A program made the position numbers and the translations under genes. Under the pieces are notes generated by a model that worked only from the letters and a program-made list of their open reading frames with translations, had not been told where the DNA came from and ran no database searches. A DNA stretch of 33,395 bases from Planctomycetota bacterium (GTDB lineage Bacteria > Planctomycetota > Planctomycetia > Gemmatales > Gemmataceae): contig VGYC01000069.1 in NCBI GenBank assembly GCA_016873095.1, positions 1-33,395 of the forward strand. Direction: 5' to 3'. This document shows, one piece after another, positions 1 through 9,099 of this stretch; within the stretch, counting starts at the first letter, position 1; every line of letters begins with the position of its first letter.

Positions 1-289
1 CGATATTTGAGATACTTATCAGACTCCCGAAAATGCCAGGGGTTTCGAGTTTTTTCAGAAATCTCCGCTGCTAAACGCCTCCGGGTTCGCTTGGTTGAGG
101 TCTAGAGGCAGGCCTCTTGACGAAAGCTGGCTCGACACGAATCATTCAAAGGTTTGCTAGGAAGCTGGGCTCAGAGTAGGGGATGGCGCAAAGTTAATGG
201 CATTCGGGACGCGGCTCATCGTTTCGCAATCTCAGCAGCGCTATCGGCGCTCGGCTGTTCGCGTGGACCGATTCGGGTACTGGCCCCGG
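1..289. other. Intergenic, no gene seen
   Basis: No coding frame here resembles a protein and no RNA gene or strong hairpin was recognised. The stretch lies beyond the 3' end of the minus-strand glycosidase gene, so it may hold that gene's transcription end, but no clear terminator is visible. The edge of the window cuts any upstream context. Confidence 0.4.
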
Positions 290-2638
290 TCATAATTCGC
301 CGAAGATGCGCGAGAACTCGAATGGCTGCTGCAGGATGCTGCTGGACATCAGATCAACGTGGTTCAGCGTGCCGCTCGGGTTCTGCTTGTCCCGGTTCAG
401 GGACCACATCGAGATGCGGCCCAGGCCCATCTGCTCGGCGAAGGCGACCAGCTCGCGTGCTTCCTGCTGATCGAATACTTCCGTGGTCACATCGTTGAGG
501 CCGATCATGGGCGTGACGCCGATCATCTGCCAGAGCTGGGCGTCGGACTTCGCGGCGTTGTAAAGACCCTTGAGCTGGTTGAAGGTGCTGGTGGCGGCCT
601 GGATGGCGTAGTCGCCCATCTTGCCCTGTGGGTTGGGCGCGGCCGAGTCGCCGTAATCCATTGCCATGATGTTGACACCGGCGAGGCTGACGCCATGATG
701 CAGCGCCGATTGCACGACGTAGAGGCCGTCGGCCGTCAGGCCGGTGGGCAGCACGGGCAACGTCAGCCAGATGCTGAGCGGCCGACCGGCCGCGGCGGCG
801 TCGCGCTGCAGCGCGGCCAGAGCCTGCGAGCGGCGATCCACCGACACGCGGTCCGCCTGCGCCGCCCCCTCGATGTCGAAGTCTAGCTGCGTGGCCTGGT
901 AGGTGTCGATGACTTTTTGATAGGCAGTCTTGAGGGCGTTGACATCGGTGATGGCCTCGGCCAGCTCGCGGCCGTTGGCGCCGCCGAAGGAGATCATGAC
1001 GTCACCGCCGACAGCCCGCACGCCGGCGATGTGGTTCTTGATGGCGGTATCCCAGTCGCCGCCGCCGTTGACGCGGTATTCCTGGTAGCCGCCCCAGGCC
1101 GGCTGATTGCCCGCATCGGCGACGATGAATGCCAGCGTGAAGTACTTGATGCCCTGGTCGCGGGCGGCAGCGCTCAGGTCATACATCGGCCACAGGGCCA
1201 TATCGACGTACGGAGCATAGTACTGTGCCGGCCAGGTCGAGGCTGCCGGATCGAGCACGGTCACGGTCACGGTCGCCGTGGCGGTGCCGCCCTTGCCGTC
1301 GGCAATCGTGTATGTGAACGTGTCGCTCCCGGTGAAGCCGGCGCGCGGCGTGTAGGTGATCGTGCCATCAGAGTTGCCGACGACGGCGCCGTGCTGCCCC
1401 TGTGTGACCGCGGTCACGCTGAGCGGATTCTGGTCCGGGTCGGAGTCATTGGCGAGGACGCTGATGCGCGTCGCCTGACCCAGGTAGGCGACCGCGGAAT
1501 CGTTGACCGCCGTCGGCGGCCGGTTGGTCGTCGTGCCGCCGCCGCCGGACGCCCCGTTGATGGCGAAGTTGCTCGGCGGTGCTGTCGGGCTGCCGGGGCT
1601 GGCAACGAAGCCGAACGTCGCCGTCGCGTTGGCCGCGAGCGTGCCGTTCCAGCTTGCGTTCTTGACCACGTAGCGGGTGCCGACGTGGCTGACGATGCTG
1701 GCGTTCCAGATGGAGGAAATGGTCCCGGCAAAGTCGAAGGCCAGCGTCCAGCCGTTGAGCGCTGTCGTGCCGGTATTGCGAAGCGTGATCTCGCCGGTGA
1801 AGCCGCTATTCCACGAGTCGAGCACGCGGAACTGAACGCTGCCGGTAGACGGCGCGGCGTCGTCGTTGCGGATCGTGCCGATGGCCTGGGCCCGGCTCAG
1901 CGAGGCCCCCACGGGATTGACCAGGTTGACGGCGAACGTCTCGTCCGCCTCGAACAGCGTGTCGCCCAGCACCTGGACGTTGATCGTCTTTTGCGTCTCT
2001 CCCGGGTTGAAGGTGAGCGACCCGGAAAGCGCGGTGAAATCGCTGCCGGCCATGGCCGTGCCGCTGGCGGTGGAGAACGACACGGTCACCGCGCTGGTGG
2101 CCGGTCCGGAGAGCGTGACGCTGAAGGCGAGATTCTTGCTGCCGCTGTTGCCGTCGGTGACTTCGGCGTCGGCGATGGACAGGGCGACCAGCACCGGCGG
2201 CGGCGTGGTCCCGCCAAGCGCGGCGCCATTGAGAACGTAGTTGCTCGGCGCCGGCGGCGACTTGCCGGGACTGGCGACAAAGCCGAACGATACCGCACCA
2301 TTGGCAGCCAGCGTGCTGTTCCAGCCGGCGCTTTCGATCACGTAGTGATCACCGACATGGCTGACGATGCGAGCGTCCCAGATGGAACTGATCGACGCGG
2401 CATAGTCGAACTCGAGCCGCCAGTTGCTGACGGCGGACGTTTGCTGGTTCTTGAGCTGGACCTGCGCCTGGAAGCCGGAACCCCAGTCCTGCGTGACGGC
2501 ATAGCTTGCGACCACGCCGGCGGGGACCACCCTGGATTCGAGGTTTTCAATCTCCAGTCGGGTCCTGGGGGTGAGCTTGCACTGGGGCCGGGACATTTTC
2601 TCGAGCATGCGCTTGAGCCAGGATTTGCGGTTGACCAC
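290..2638 (-). CDS. Secreted GH18 glycosidase with two CBM2 modules, Calx-beta and cadherin-like domains
   Basis: Predicted 782-residue extracellular chitinase-like enzyme. The N-terminus has LEIENLESRVVPAG (about residues 27-41), a string common at the start of planctomycete surface proteins. Domains in order: CBM2-type carbohydrate binding (about 43-138), Calx-beta (149-261), second CBM2 (267-364), a cadherin-like/Big_9 type domain starting NRPPTAVNDS (373-462) and a GH18 barrel (469-782). The barrel has SFGG at about 550 and the catalytic signature LDFDIEG, with Asp586, Asp588 and the acid Glu590; the first Asp of DxxDxDxE is Thr. The start chosen is GTG at 2638 because GAGGAGG lies 7 bases upstream (2646-2652); an upstream ATG at 2920 would add 94 residues of atypical sequence. 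It is divergent from the DUF1559 gene. Chitin or a related polysaccharide is inferred as substrate; an endo-beta-N-acetylglucosaminidase is the main alternative. Confidence 0.88.
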   Translation of the reverse strand: MVNRKSWLKRMLEKMSRPQCKLTPRTRLEIENLESRVVPAGVVASYAVTQDWGSGFQAQVQLKNQQTSAVSNWRLEFDYAASISSIWDARIVSHVGDHYVIESAGWNSTLAANGAVSFGFVASPGKSPPAPSNYVLNGAALGGTTPPPVLVALSIADAEVTDGNSGSKNLAFSVTLSGPATSAVTVSFSTASGTAMAGSDFTALSGSLTFNPGETQKTINVQVLGDTLFEADETFAVNLVNPVGASLSRAQAIGTIRNDDAAPSTGSVQFRVLDSWNSGFTGEITLRNTGTTALNGWTLAFDFAGTISSIWNASIVSHVGTRYVVKNASWNGTLAANATATFGFVASPGSPTAPPSNFAINGASGGGGTTTNRPPTAVNDSAVAYLGQATRISVLANDSDPDQNPLSVTAVTQGQHGAVVGNSDGTITYTPRAGFTGSDTFTYTIADGKGGTATATVTVTVLDPAASTWPAQYYAPYVDMALWPMYDLSAAARDQGIKYFTLAFIVADAGNQPAWGGYQEYRVNGGGDWDTAIKNHIAGVRAVGGDVMISFGGANGRELAEAITDVNALKTAYQKVIDTYQATQLDFDIEGAAQADRVSVDRRSQALAALQRDAAAAGRPLSIWLTLPVLPTGLTADGLYVVQSALHHGVSLAGVNIMAMDYGDSAAPNPQGKMGDYAIQAATSTFNQLKGLYNAAKSDAQLWQMIGVTPMIGLNDVTTEVFDQQEARELVAFAEQMGLGRISMWSLNRDKQNPSGTLNHVDLMSSSILQQPFEFSRIFGEL

Positions 2639-2904
2639 GGCTTGGCCTCCTCTGTGTGGAATTCGACCGATCGCTCGCCTGGCGGCGAGTCGGCAGGGCA
2701 CATGCCCATGCGCACAGGTTTGGGGAGTAGCCAGGTTCTGAGGCTGGCAACCCGAAAGGTCAGGTTTTCTTACGGACCGAAACAAGACGAAGTTCGCCGG
2801 GGGATCAGCGACTCCTTCCCTCGGAAGATCCAGCGACAGATTCCTGATCGCGGGGACAGGAAAATGTCTCGTCGTGAGAAAGTAGTGTCCCCTGAGGTTT
2901 TTCC

Positions 2905-2933
2905 TTGACAACTCCTTCACAGTTTCTTAATTT
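2905..2933 (+). promoter_or_regulatory. Possible sigma-70-type promoter for the DUF1559 gene
   Basis: A perfect TTGACA (2905-2910) is followed after 17 bases by TAATTT (2928-2933), a weak -10, in a locally AT-rich stretch. Transcription would start near 2940 and leave a leader of roughly 65 bases before the GTG at 3005. The rest of the 366-base divergent intergenic region (2639-3004) shows no gene. Confidence 0.4.
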
Positions 2934-3004
2934 TCACTTGTCATTTTCACCCGATCCGAAAGCACAGTCCCCAAGTTAGGCCGGTCATTCTGAGGGAGGC
3001 TCTC

Positions 3005-3853
3005 GTGACAGTCCCATTGCGCCGCCGAGGCTTCTCGCTGATCGAATTGCTGGTGGTGATCGCCATCATCGCCATATTGATTGCCTTGCTTGTCCCGGCC
3101 GTGCAGGCGGTCCGGGAGGCCAGCGCCAAGACAGCGTGCATGAACAATGTCAAGCAGCTGGCGCTGGCGCTACACAACTTCAGCAACGCCAAGGGCTATT
3201 TGCCCTTGGCGGCTGGGTTTCAGGGACAGTCGTCCTGGACCGGTCAGAAATCATCGCTGTTTTTCCAGACACTGCCGTTTCTCGAACTGGATCCGCTGTA
3301 CAAGCAGCTACCGCCCGACGGCTGGGGAGACATGTTCTTCGGCAAGCCGGGGCCGGCCATCTTCCATTGCCCGAGCGATTTCACCATCACCCCGGGCGCG
3401 ACACAGGGACTTTGCAGTTACGCGTCCAATGCGCAAGTGTTCGGGGACTTGAGCAAGGGCAATCCGTTCGCCCGATTGCCGCAAACGTTCAAGGATGGCA
3501 CCTCCAACGTCGTCATCTTTGCCGAGCGCTACGGCATGTGCCAGGGCTATCCGATGTACTGGTCCTCTGGCCATGAAGCCATCTGGCTCGGCCCGCCGAT
3601 GTTCGCCTACAACTTGCGTTACGATTGGAAGATCGAGCCCATCAACCGGCTGGAGCAACTTTTCCAGATCAACCCGACCGAGGTGCAGTGCGACCCCTAC
3701 GGCACGCAGACCGGCCACAAATCGGCGATGACCGTGGCCATGGGCGATGGCAGTGTTCGTGGGGTGTCCAGCCTGGTCTCGAAAACGACGTGGATCAACG
3801 TTCAGCTGCCCGCTGACGGCAACGTGCTGGATTCTGACTGGACATCGAACTGA
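3005..3853 (+). CDS. DUF1559 domain protein with type II pseudopilin N-terminus
   Basis: The 282-residue protein begins with a short basic leader, then [21 protein letters not shown], the classic prepilin-peptidase cleavage and methylation motif with its hydrophobic helix (about 9-31). This is followed by [27 protein letters not shown], the typical entry to DUF1559, and the C-terminus near DGNVLDSDW also fits the family. DUF1559 proteins are hugely expanded in planctomycetes and are thought to be pseudopilin-like surface proteins; their exact role is unknown. The start is GTG with GAGGGAGG (2992-2999) 5 bases upstream. The next gene is a small lipoprotein 17 bases on, a pairing common in this phylum, so the two probably form an operon. 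Confidence 0.92.
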   Translation: MTVPLRRRGFSLIELLVVIAIIAILIALLVPAVQAVREASAKTACMNNVKQLALALHNFSNAKGYLPLAAGFQGQSSWTGQKSSLFFQTLPFLELDPLYKQLPPDGWGDMFFGKPGPAIFHCPSDFTITPGATQGLCSYASNAQVFGDLSKGNPFARLPQTFKDGTSNVVIFAERYGMCQGYPMYWSSGHEAIWLGPPMFAYNLRYDWKIEPINRLEQLFQINPTEVQCDPYGTQTGHKSAMTVAMGDGSVRGVSSLVSKTTWINVQLPADGNVLDSDWTSN

Positions 3854-3879
3854 CCGACAACTCCGGAGAGATGCCTGAC

Positions 3880-4356
3880 ATGCGCTGGTGTCATCGACTT
3901 CACCGACTTCTCGTTTGCATGAGCGTGCTGCTGGCCGTTCAAGGTTGCGCCGGTTCAGGCGGCCGCGATGACATGGGCGTCGTGGAGGGCAGGGTGCTCT
4001 TTCAGAGCATGCCGCTCCCCGGCGGCACCATTCACTTCTTTCAAGGACAGGAAAAAGTCGGATCATTCATGATCCGCGGCGACGGCACCTACGCGGCCGA
4101 GGTCCCGCTCGGCCCGGTCACGGTCGCTGTCGAGAACGTGTCGGTCAAGTATCAGGACCGCGATGCCATCTTGAAAGTGATGAAGGAGAGCGGTTTCGAC
4201 GTGGACCCCAAGCAACGCAGACCGGAGTCTCCGGCCAATATCGCGGCCAAGATGAGCTATGTCGAGATTCCCGAGCGTTTCCGCCACCACGAGAAGTCCG
4301 GTCTCGAGCATGTCGTCATGCGCGGACGACAGGTGCGCGATTTCGATCTTAAGTGA
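3880..4356 (+). CDS. Small lipoprotein, carboxypeptidase-regulatory-like fold likely
   Basis: About 158 residues. The N-terminal basic and hydrophobic stretch ends in LLAVQGC, a lipobox with the lipidated Cys at about residue 23. The body (VEGRVLFQSMPLPGGTIHFF, GDGTYAAEVPLGPVTVAVEN) has the pattern of the transthyretin/carboxypeptidase-regulatory-like beta-sandwich lipoproteins that commonly sit next to DUF1559 genes in planctomycetes. An ATG at 3871 is also possible, but the GGAGAG at 3864-3869 is better spaced for the ATG at 3880. Likely anchored in a membrane; molecular function unknown. Confidence 0.78.
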   Translation: MRWCHRLHRLLVCMSVLLAVQGCAGSGGRDDMGVVEGRVLFQSMPLPGGTIHFFQGQEKVGSFMIRGDGTYAAEVPLGPVTVAVENVSVKYQDRDAILKVMKESGFDVDPKQRRPESPANIAAKMSYVEIPERFRHHEKSGLEHVVMRGRQVRDFDLK

Positions 4357-4413
4357 GATGTCTATCGGAGAACGGCTGCCGATGAAGCCCTTTGCCATGG
4401 CTGTCCGTGAGCG

Positions 4414-5685
4414 ATGCGTCGCGCCCTCGTGGCGGCGGTTCTGCTCATCGTCATCATCTCGGCGGGGGCGTGGCTGGGTTCGGAGGCATACGCCGAGGCC
4501 CAGTTTCGACAGGCGCAGTCGGCTCTGCAGGATGCGGATTTTGCTGCGGCCCGCGGGCATTTGCAGTGCTGTCTCGCGCTTCGGCCGAATCGCTTTCAGT
4601 TTCATTTCGCCGCCGCCCAGCTGCAACGCCGCATGGGCGCCTTCCAGAGTGCACTGCACCATCTGGACCGCTGCCAGCAACTCGCCGGCGCCGGTGTCGA
4701 TGTCAGCTCTCTCGAACGGACCCTGCTCGCCGCTCAGCAAGGCGCCGTGCTCAAGGTGGAACGACCACTGTGGGCCCTTGTCGAGCAAGGCCATCCGGAA
4801 ACCGTCTTGATCCTCGAAGCCCTGGCACGCGGCTACCTCCATGTTTACTCCCTGCCGCTGGCCGAAAAATCATTGAAACTGCTCCTGGAGCAGCGCCCTC
4901 AACATGCCGAAGGCTGGTTCTTGCGGACAGGCATTTGCGAGATGACCGGCCCGGCAGCGGACGCGGTGGCCTTCTACCGGCGCGCACTGGAGTTGCGGCC
5001 CAGCAACGATTCCTATCGCTTGCGACTCGCCAACTTCCTGATTCAACTTCAACGATTCGAGGAAGCGCGGCCGCACCTGGAGGAGCTTTGCCTGCGCCAG
5101 CCCGCCAGCTCCGAGGCCCTGCTGGGTCTGGCGCGCGTCGCGAGCCATGCCGGCGAGCGCGACCGTGGCCGCGAGCTTGTTGAAAAGGTCCTGGCGATCC
5201 AGCCGGCACACGCTCAAGCCCTGGTCGAGAGTGCCAGGCTGGATCTGGACGAAGGCAAGCTGGCGCACGCCCAGGCGGCTCTTGGCCGGGCGCTCGAGGC
5301 CGATCCGTCGGATCGGGCCTGTCATTATCTCCTGTTTCAATGTCTGGAGCGGCTCGGCAACCAGAAGGCTGCCCGTCAGCAGCAAGCGCGCTGGCAGGCC
5401 CTGGAAAGCGACCTCACGCGCCTGGAGAAGATCGTACGCCAGGATATCCCCGAAAATCCGCGCAGTGCCGATCTTGATTACGAGATGGGTTCCATACTGG
5501 CTCGCCATGGCAAGGCCGAACGTGCCCTGTCTTCCTACCGACATGCCCTGAACTGCGATCCCAGCCATAAGCAGACGCACGAGGCGCTCAGCCGCCATCT
5601 CAGCCAAACGGGCATCCTGGAGCAGGCCGGCCTCCATCAAGACCCGGCCGCGCCTCCGGCTGCGATTCGACGCCCTGGGCCATGA
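4414..5685 (+). CDS. TPR-repeat protein with N-terminal membrane anchor
   Basis: 423 residues. A single hydrophobic segment at about 4-22 (ALVAAVLLIVIISAGAWLG) acts as membrane anchor or uncleaved signal. The rest is helical with tetratricopeptide-like units, for example residues around LQDADFAAARGHLQCCLALRPN, AVAFYRRALELRPSNDSYRL, AHAQAALGRALEADPSDRA and ALSSYRHALNCDPSHKQTHEAL, each ending in the TPR-style xLxPxx turn. TPR domains are protein-interaction scaffolds. It follows the DUF1559/lipoprotein pair on the same strand after a 57-base gap, so it may belong to the same transcript and function in the same surface assembly; that link is inference. The last 15 or so residues are proline-rich and look disordered. 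Confidence 0.82.
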   Translation: MRRALVAAVLLIVIISAGAWLGSEAYAEAQFRQAQSALQDADFAAARGHLQCCLALRPNRFQFHFAAAQLQRRMGAFQSALHHLDRCQQLAGAGVDVSSLERTLLAAQQGAVLKVERPLWALVEQGHPETVLILEALARGYLHVYSLPLAEKSLKLLLEQRPQHAEGWFLRTGICEMTGPAADAVAFYRRALELRPSNDSYRLRLANFLIQLQRFEEARPHLEELCLRQPASSEALLGLARVASHAGERDRGRELVEKVLAIQPAHAQALVESARLDLDEGKLAHAQAALGRALEADPSDRACHYLLFQCLERLGNQKAARQQQARWQALESDLTRLEKIVRQDIPENPRSADLDYEMGSILARHGKAERALSSYRHALNCDPSHKQTHEALSRHLSQTGILEQAGLHQDPAAPPAAIRRPGP

Positions 5686-5749
5686 CCCTCCTGGCGAGCC
5701 CGGATGAATTGCATTGCCGAGCCATCGCCAAATGCGGATCGCAGTTTCG

Positions 5750-6652
5750 TCAATTCTTCCCCGTCAGAAAGCCGCGACCGTCAAGCCAGGCCTGGCAGCG
5801 CGCCGGCCAGGTGGAGAAGGGCAGATTCTTCGGCCCCAGGCCCAGGCCGTGGCGGCCCTTCTCATAAACGTGCAGCTCGGCGGGAATGTTGAACTTGCGC
5901 AGCGCCAGGTAAAAGGCCACGCTGTTTTCCGGTGGCACGCCGGTGTCCTCGCTGGTGTGCGCCAGGAAGGCGGGCGGCGTCGTTTTGTTGACCTGCTTGT
6001 CGTTGCACAGGCTATCGACAAGGTCGTCGGCAGCATCCTTGCCGAGCAGGTTGAAACGCGAGCCCATGTGAGCGTGCGGCCCCTTGAAAGTGATCACGGG
6101 ATAGACGAGCACCATGAAGTCGGGTCGACTGCTCTGTTTGTCGATGTCATCGGTGGCGTCGGGGTTGCCGGCGTCGAAATGAGTCCCGGCCGTGGAGGCG
6201 AGATGCCCGCCCGCCGAAAATCCCAGGATGCCGATGCGCTTCGGATCGATGCCCCACCTGGCTGCATGGGCACGCGCGTAGCGGACGGCGCGCTGTGCAT
6301 CTTGCAGCGGCGCTGGATGCCGGTAGCGCGGCGCGATGCGATACTGCAGGATGATGCCGGCCACGCCTAAGGAATTCAGCCAGCGGGCGATCTGGTGCCC
6401 TTCGTGGTCCATCGCCAGAAAACCGTACCCGCCGCCCGGACAGATGATCACCGCGGCGCCGTTCGCCTTGTCCTTTTCCGGCAGATAAACAGTGACCTTC
6501 GGCACATCCACCGGCGTCTGGCCAGCGGAGCCGGGAGCGTCGCCGCTCCAGAGCCGTTGCGGCATGGGGACGGCTGCTTTCTTGTCGCCGCCGAATCCAG
6601 CCATGCAAGGAATCAGAATCGTCCAGAGGCTCAATGCTAGGATGCGAATCAT
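5750..6652 (-). CDS. Exported alpha/beta hydrolase, acetyl-esterase/xylanase-like
   Basis: 300 residues with an N-terminal signal peptide (about 1-20). The alpha/beta-hydrolase fold is shown by the CPGGGY oxyanion region (about 71-76), the nucleophile elbow GFSAGG with Ser146, a probable acid in SEDTGVPPENS and the catalytic His in GRHGLG near the C-terminus. This arrangement is typical of the BD-FAE / acetyl-xylan-esterase-like family that planctomycetes carry in many copies for deacetylating polysaccharides. The substrate cannot be read from the sequence. It converges with the TPR gene and lies on the same strand as the two small exported proteins upstream. Confidence 0.87.
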   Translation of the reverse strand: MIRILALSLWTILIPCMAGFGGDKKAAVPMPQRLWSGDAPGSAGQTPVDVPKVTVYLPEKDKANGAAVIICPGGGYGFLAMDHEGHQIARWLNSLGVAGIILQYRIAPRYRHPAPLQDAQRAVRYARAHAARWGIDPKRIGILGFSAGGHLASTAGTHFDAGNPDATDDIDKQSSRPDFMVLVYPVITFKGPHAHMGSRFNLLGKDAADDLVDSLCNDKQVNKTTPPAFLAHTSEDTGVPPENSVAFYLALRKFNIPAELHVYEKGRHGLGLGPKNLPFSTWPARCQAWLDGRGFLTGKN

Positions 6653-6818
6653 GGAGGAGGTCCACCGAGTGTCACAAGAGCGTGGCCGCCTCCCTTACGC
6701 GGAACAGGCGGCCCGTCTCGTCAAGTGCCACCGGTGAGACTATGGAAAAAGTTCCAGGCGGGCGCTGTCCCCCGGCAATCACCAGCCTGGAAAAGCGGAC
6801 GCGAGGTCCGCTGGAGAG

Positions 6819-7085
6819 TTACTTCTTCTTGGGCGTGGCGGACTTGGGGGAATGGTCTTCAGGCAACAGGTCGCTGGCCTCGGCGCGATCCATCTCGTCC
6901 CACAGCGCCGTGGACAGGTCGCGGGCGTTGTCCTTGGTGACTTGCTGGGGCGTCACGGCGGAGAACGTCCTGGGTATCGGTCGCGATGCCGAAATGTGAG
7001 ACACTTTGCTTTCTTCCGGTCGCGTGGGTAAGCAGCCGGCAGCAACGAAAGCCAGCAGCGTCGCAGTCCAGGCGCAACGTGACAT
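6819..7085 (-). CDS. Small lipoprotein of unknown function
   Basis: 88 residues. The N-terminus MSRCAWTATLLAFVAAGC is a lipoprotein signal with lipobox VAAGC and acylated Cys at 18. The mature part is short, polar and ends in a lysine-rich tail (SPKSATPKKK). No family was recognised. It lies 18 bases downstream of the gene at 7104-7574 on the same strand, so the two are probably co-transcribed. Minus-strand sequence just upstream (AAGAGGGAGG) is a good ribosome-binding site and supports the ATG at 7085. Confidence 0.7.
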   Translation of the reverse strand: MSRCAWTATLLAFVAAGCLPTRPEESKVSHISASRPIPRTFSAVTPQQVTKDNARDLSTALWDEMDRAEASDLLPEDHSPKSATPKKK

Positions 7086-7103
7086 GATCGTGCCTCCCTC
7101 TTC

Positions 7104-7574
7104 TTAGTCCTGGCCAGCACCGCGTGCCCGTGGGCCGGTCGACAAGCGGTCCTCTTCGGCCCGTGAATGGTTCGACGGGCGGCGCTGCGCGGCGGTGTCG
7201 CTTGACGGCGCGAAGCGGCCGGTGGCCGTCATGCCATTTGATCGCTTCACGTAGATCTGATAGGCGCGTGTGTCAAGATCCTCGGCCCAGCGGCGCAATT
7301 GCTCATCGTTGGTCTCGAGGGCGATGTCGTGAAGCTGAGCGCACACCGCACTGCGGCGCAGCCAGTCGGCTTTCTCGCGGGCCAGCCGCGCGGCAGGCGA
7401 TTCCGACAGTTTCGCCGCTTCGGCGGGTTTATCGCGCGCCTGGTCCGCGGCGGGCTTGTCCGCTTTTCTGAATGGGATCAGCCGGGAATACCAGCTGCGC
7501 TTCGGCGGTTCGGCCGATGCCGCCGCCGACAGTGCCATGACAACCGCGCCGCTCAAGAGACACCATCGTCCCAT
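7104..7574 (-). CDS. Small exported protein of unknown function
   Basis: 156 residues from the ATG at 7574, chosen because GGGGGAG stands 7 bases upstream and because the protein then opens directly with a signal peptide (GRWCLLSGAVVMALSAAASAEPP, cleavage expected near residue 21). A longer reading to 7634 adds 20 residues without a better ribosome-binding site. The mature part is charged and helical in the middle (AARLAREKADWLRRSAVCAQLHDIALETNDEQLRRWAEDLD), with a polar Ser/Arg-rich tail likely to be disordered. No family recognised. It is the first gene of a two-gene unit with the lipoprotein downstream. Confidence 0.68.
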   Translation of the reverse strand: MGRWCLLSGAVVMALSAAASAEPPKRSWYSRLIPFRKADKPAADQARDKPAEAAKLSESPAARLAREKADWLRRSAVCAQLHDIALETNDEQLRRWAEDLDTRAYQIYVKRSNGMTATGRFAPSSDTAAQRRPSNHSRAEEDRLSTGPRARGAGQD

Positions 7575-7803
7575 GGGCTTGCTCCCCCGTGCAGGCGCAA
7601 CACCTCGTGCGAGGCATGCCGCCACGTCTCTCACCTTGGACCGAAAAATGAATGGCGAGCGTATGCCAAAAGTCCTCGCGCCTGTCCAGTGCAGTTTCTG
7701 TGTGAAATCAGCTTCAGCTCAGCGGTCCGGATTCGCCTCTCATCTTCGATCTTTCATACAAAAGTGGGTGAAGAGCGATCCCGTCGGCGATTTAGGAACC
7801 GCT
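7575..7803. other. Intergenic, no gene seen
   Basis: The 229 bases between the start of the minus-strand exported protein and the left inverted repeat at 7804 contain no recognisable gene. The segment should hold the promoter of the minus-strand pair, but no convincing -35/-10 pair was identified. Confidence 0.35.
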
Positions 7804-7824
7804 GAATAACAACTTCCCGATTTC
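7804..7824 (+). repeat. Left terminal inverted repeat copy
   Basis: GAATAACAACTTCCCGATTTC matches the reverse complement of 12258-12275 (GAATAACTTCCCGATTTC) at all 18 positions if three bases (AAC) are treated as inserted. The right copy sits directly at the end of a transposase fragment, which suggests that this is an IS terminus. Confidence 0.6.
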
Positions 7825-8068
7825 GAGGTCGGTATGGTAGGCTCAGCTGACGCACACAAACCTTGCATCCCAGTAACGCTCACTCTCGAAAACATTTGTG
7901 CGTAATAGTCAGGCCCGGTGAGGGGAGAGCGGCGGGGGAGAAAAAATGCTAAGACGAAAGAAGCAAGGAAGCGAAGGCAAGCCGCCGGATCGCGAGCGTG
8001 AATGGTCCGCGCGGTGCGAGAAAAATCGATAAGATGCCTGCATGGGGCTTGACGCGAAACCTCATAGA

Positions 8069-8091
8069 CGGCCTGGCGGATCGCCAGGCCG
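8069..8091. repeat. Perfect hairpin upstream of esterase gene
   Basis: CGGCCTGGCG, a 3-base loop (GAT) and CGCCAGGCCG form a perfect 10-base-pair stem, 46 bases before the ATG at 8138. No T-run follows, so it is not a standard terminator; it may be a small palindromic repeat or a leader structure. The surrounding 7825-8137 contains no recognisable gene. Confidence 0.6.
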
Positions 8092-8137
8092 CTACGAGCT
8101 ACTCGACCACTACTCTACCTGAAGGGAGTTTCTGTTT

Positions 8138-9028
8138 ATGACCAAGCTCTCAGCGACGCTGGCGGCAATGCTGTTGACACTTGGAGGCCTGCTCCTTACG
8201 TCCTTCGCCCAGCCGGCAAGCAAAGCTGTTGCTGACCAGCCCAAGGACAAGGGTCCGGATCAGGAAGAGAAAATGGTGGTCAAAGAGGATGTGGTTTACG
8301 GCCGGATCCAGGGAGCGGGCTTGCTCGCAGACATCGCCTATCCCGAGGGTGCCGGACCGTTCCCGGTCATCCTCTCGGTCCACGGCGGGCGCTGGTTCCG
8401 CGAGTCGAAATCGACCCATAGCGCCATCAAGGTCCGCCAGTGGGCCCGCTTTGGCTTCTTCGCCGTGTCCATCGAATACCGGCTGATCGGCTGCACTCCG
8501 GCGCCGGCTTGTTATCAGGATGTTCTCTGCGCCATCCGCTGGGTCCACGCCCATGCGGGCGAATACCCCATCGACCGCCAGCGCGTCTTCTTGATCGGCC
8601 AGTCAGCGGGCGGCCACCTGGTATCGCTGGCCGCGACCCTCGGCGAAGGCCCCTTCAAGCGCACCGGCGGCTGGGAAGATCAACCCCACGATTTCCGAGG
8701 CGTCATCGCCGTGTCCGCACCCTACGATCTCAACAAGCTGGACTGGGGCAATGGCTGGACACCGCTCGGCGAGGAGCCGGTTGCCGCCCGACAGTTGGCG
8801 TCACCGATCCATCACGTCAGCGCGAAAACAAAGCCGATTTTGGTTATTCACTCTGACGACGACCATTCGGTGCCGATCCGGCAGGCCCTGGACATGGTCC
8901 AAGTACTGGAAAAGGCCAAGGTCCGCCATCGCTTTGTTCATCACAAGGACAAAGGCCATGTTTCCATCACGGACGATGTCATCCGCGAGGCCCGGGCCTT
9001 TGTCGAGGAGATCAGCGGAAAACAATAG
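8138..9028 (+). CDS. Exported alpha/beta hydrolase (esterase/lipase-like)
   Basis: 296 residues with a signal peptide (MTKLSATLAAMLLTLGGLLLTSFAQP, cleavage near 25). The fold is shown by VHGGRWF (oxyanion HGG at 82-84), nucleophile GQSAGG with Ser157, acid in HSDDDHSVP and catalytic His in KGHVS. This is the BD-FAE/Abhydrolase_3-type secreted esterase group; substrate unknown. AAGGGAG about 9 bases upstream supports the start. The gene lies inside the island bounded by the inverted repeats, 71 bases before the DUF4440-type gene, with which it may be co-transcribed. It is only distantly similar to the esterase at 5750-6652, so it is not a simple local duplicate. Confidence 0.86.
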   Translation: MTKLSATLAAMLLTLGGLLLTSFAQPASKAVADQPKDKGPDQEEKMVVKEDVVYGRIQGAGLLADIAYPEGAGPFPVILSVHGGRWFRESKSTHSAIKVRQWARFGFFAVSIEYRLIGCTPAPACYQDVLCAIRWVHAHAGEYPIDRQRVFLIGQSAGGHLVSLAATLGEGPFKRTGGWEDQPHDFRGVIAVSAPYDLNKLDWGNGWTPLGEEPVAARQLASPIHHVSAKTKPILVIHSDDDHSVPIRQALDMVQVLEKAKVRHRFVHHKDKGHVSITDDVIREARAFVEEISGKQ

Positions 9029-9099
9029 TTTGATTTCGGTGACAACCTCTTTTCTTGGGGACGCGACAGGATCCCTAACTCTACTCGAGGAGGTCCGAC

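Noticed and set aside
917-2908. A 663-codon open frame on the plus strand opposite the GH18 gene
   Set aside because: It is the antisense shadow of a high-GC gene; its composition is Arg/Gly/Val-rich and shows no domain, whereas the minus strand has clear domains.
7946-8032. 28-codon frame starting MLRRKKQGSEGK between the left repeat and the esterase
   Set aside because: Too short, without conservation evidence or a clear translational context.
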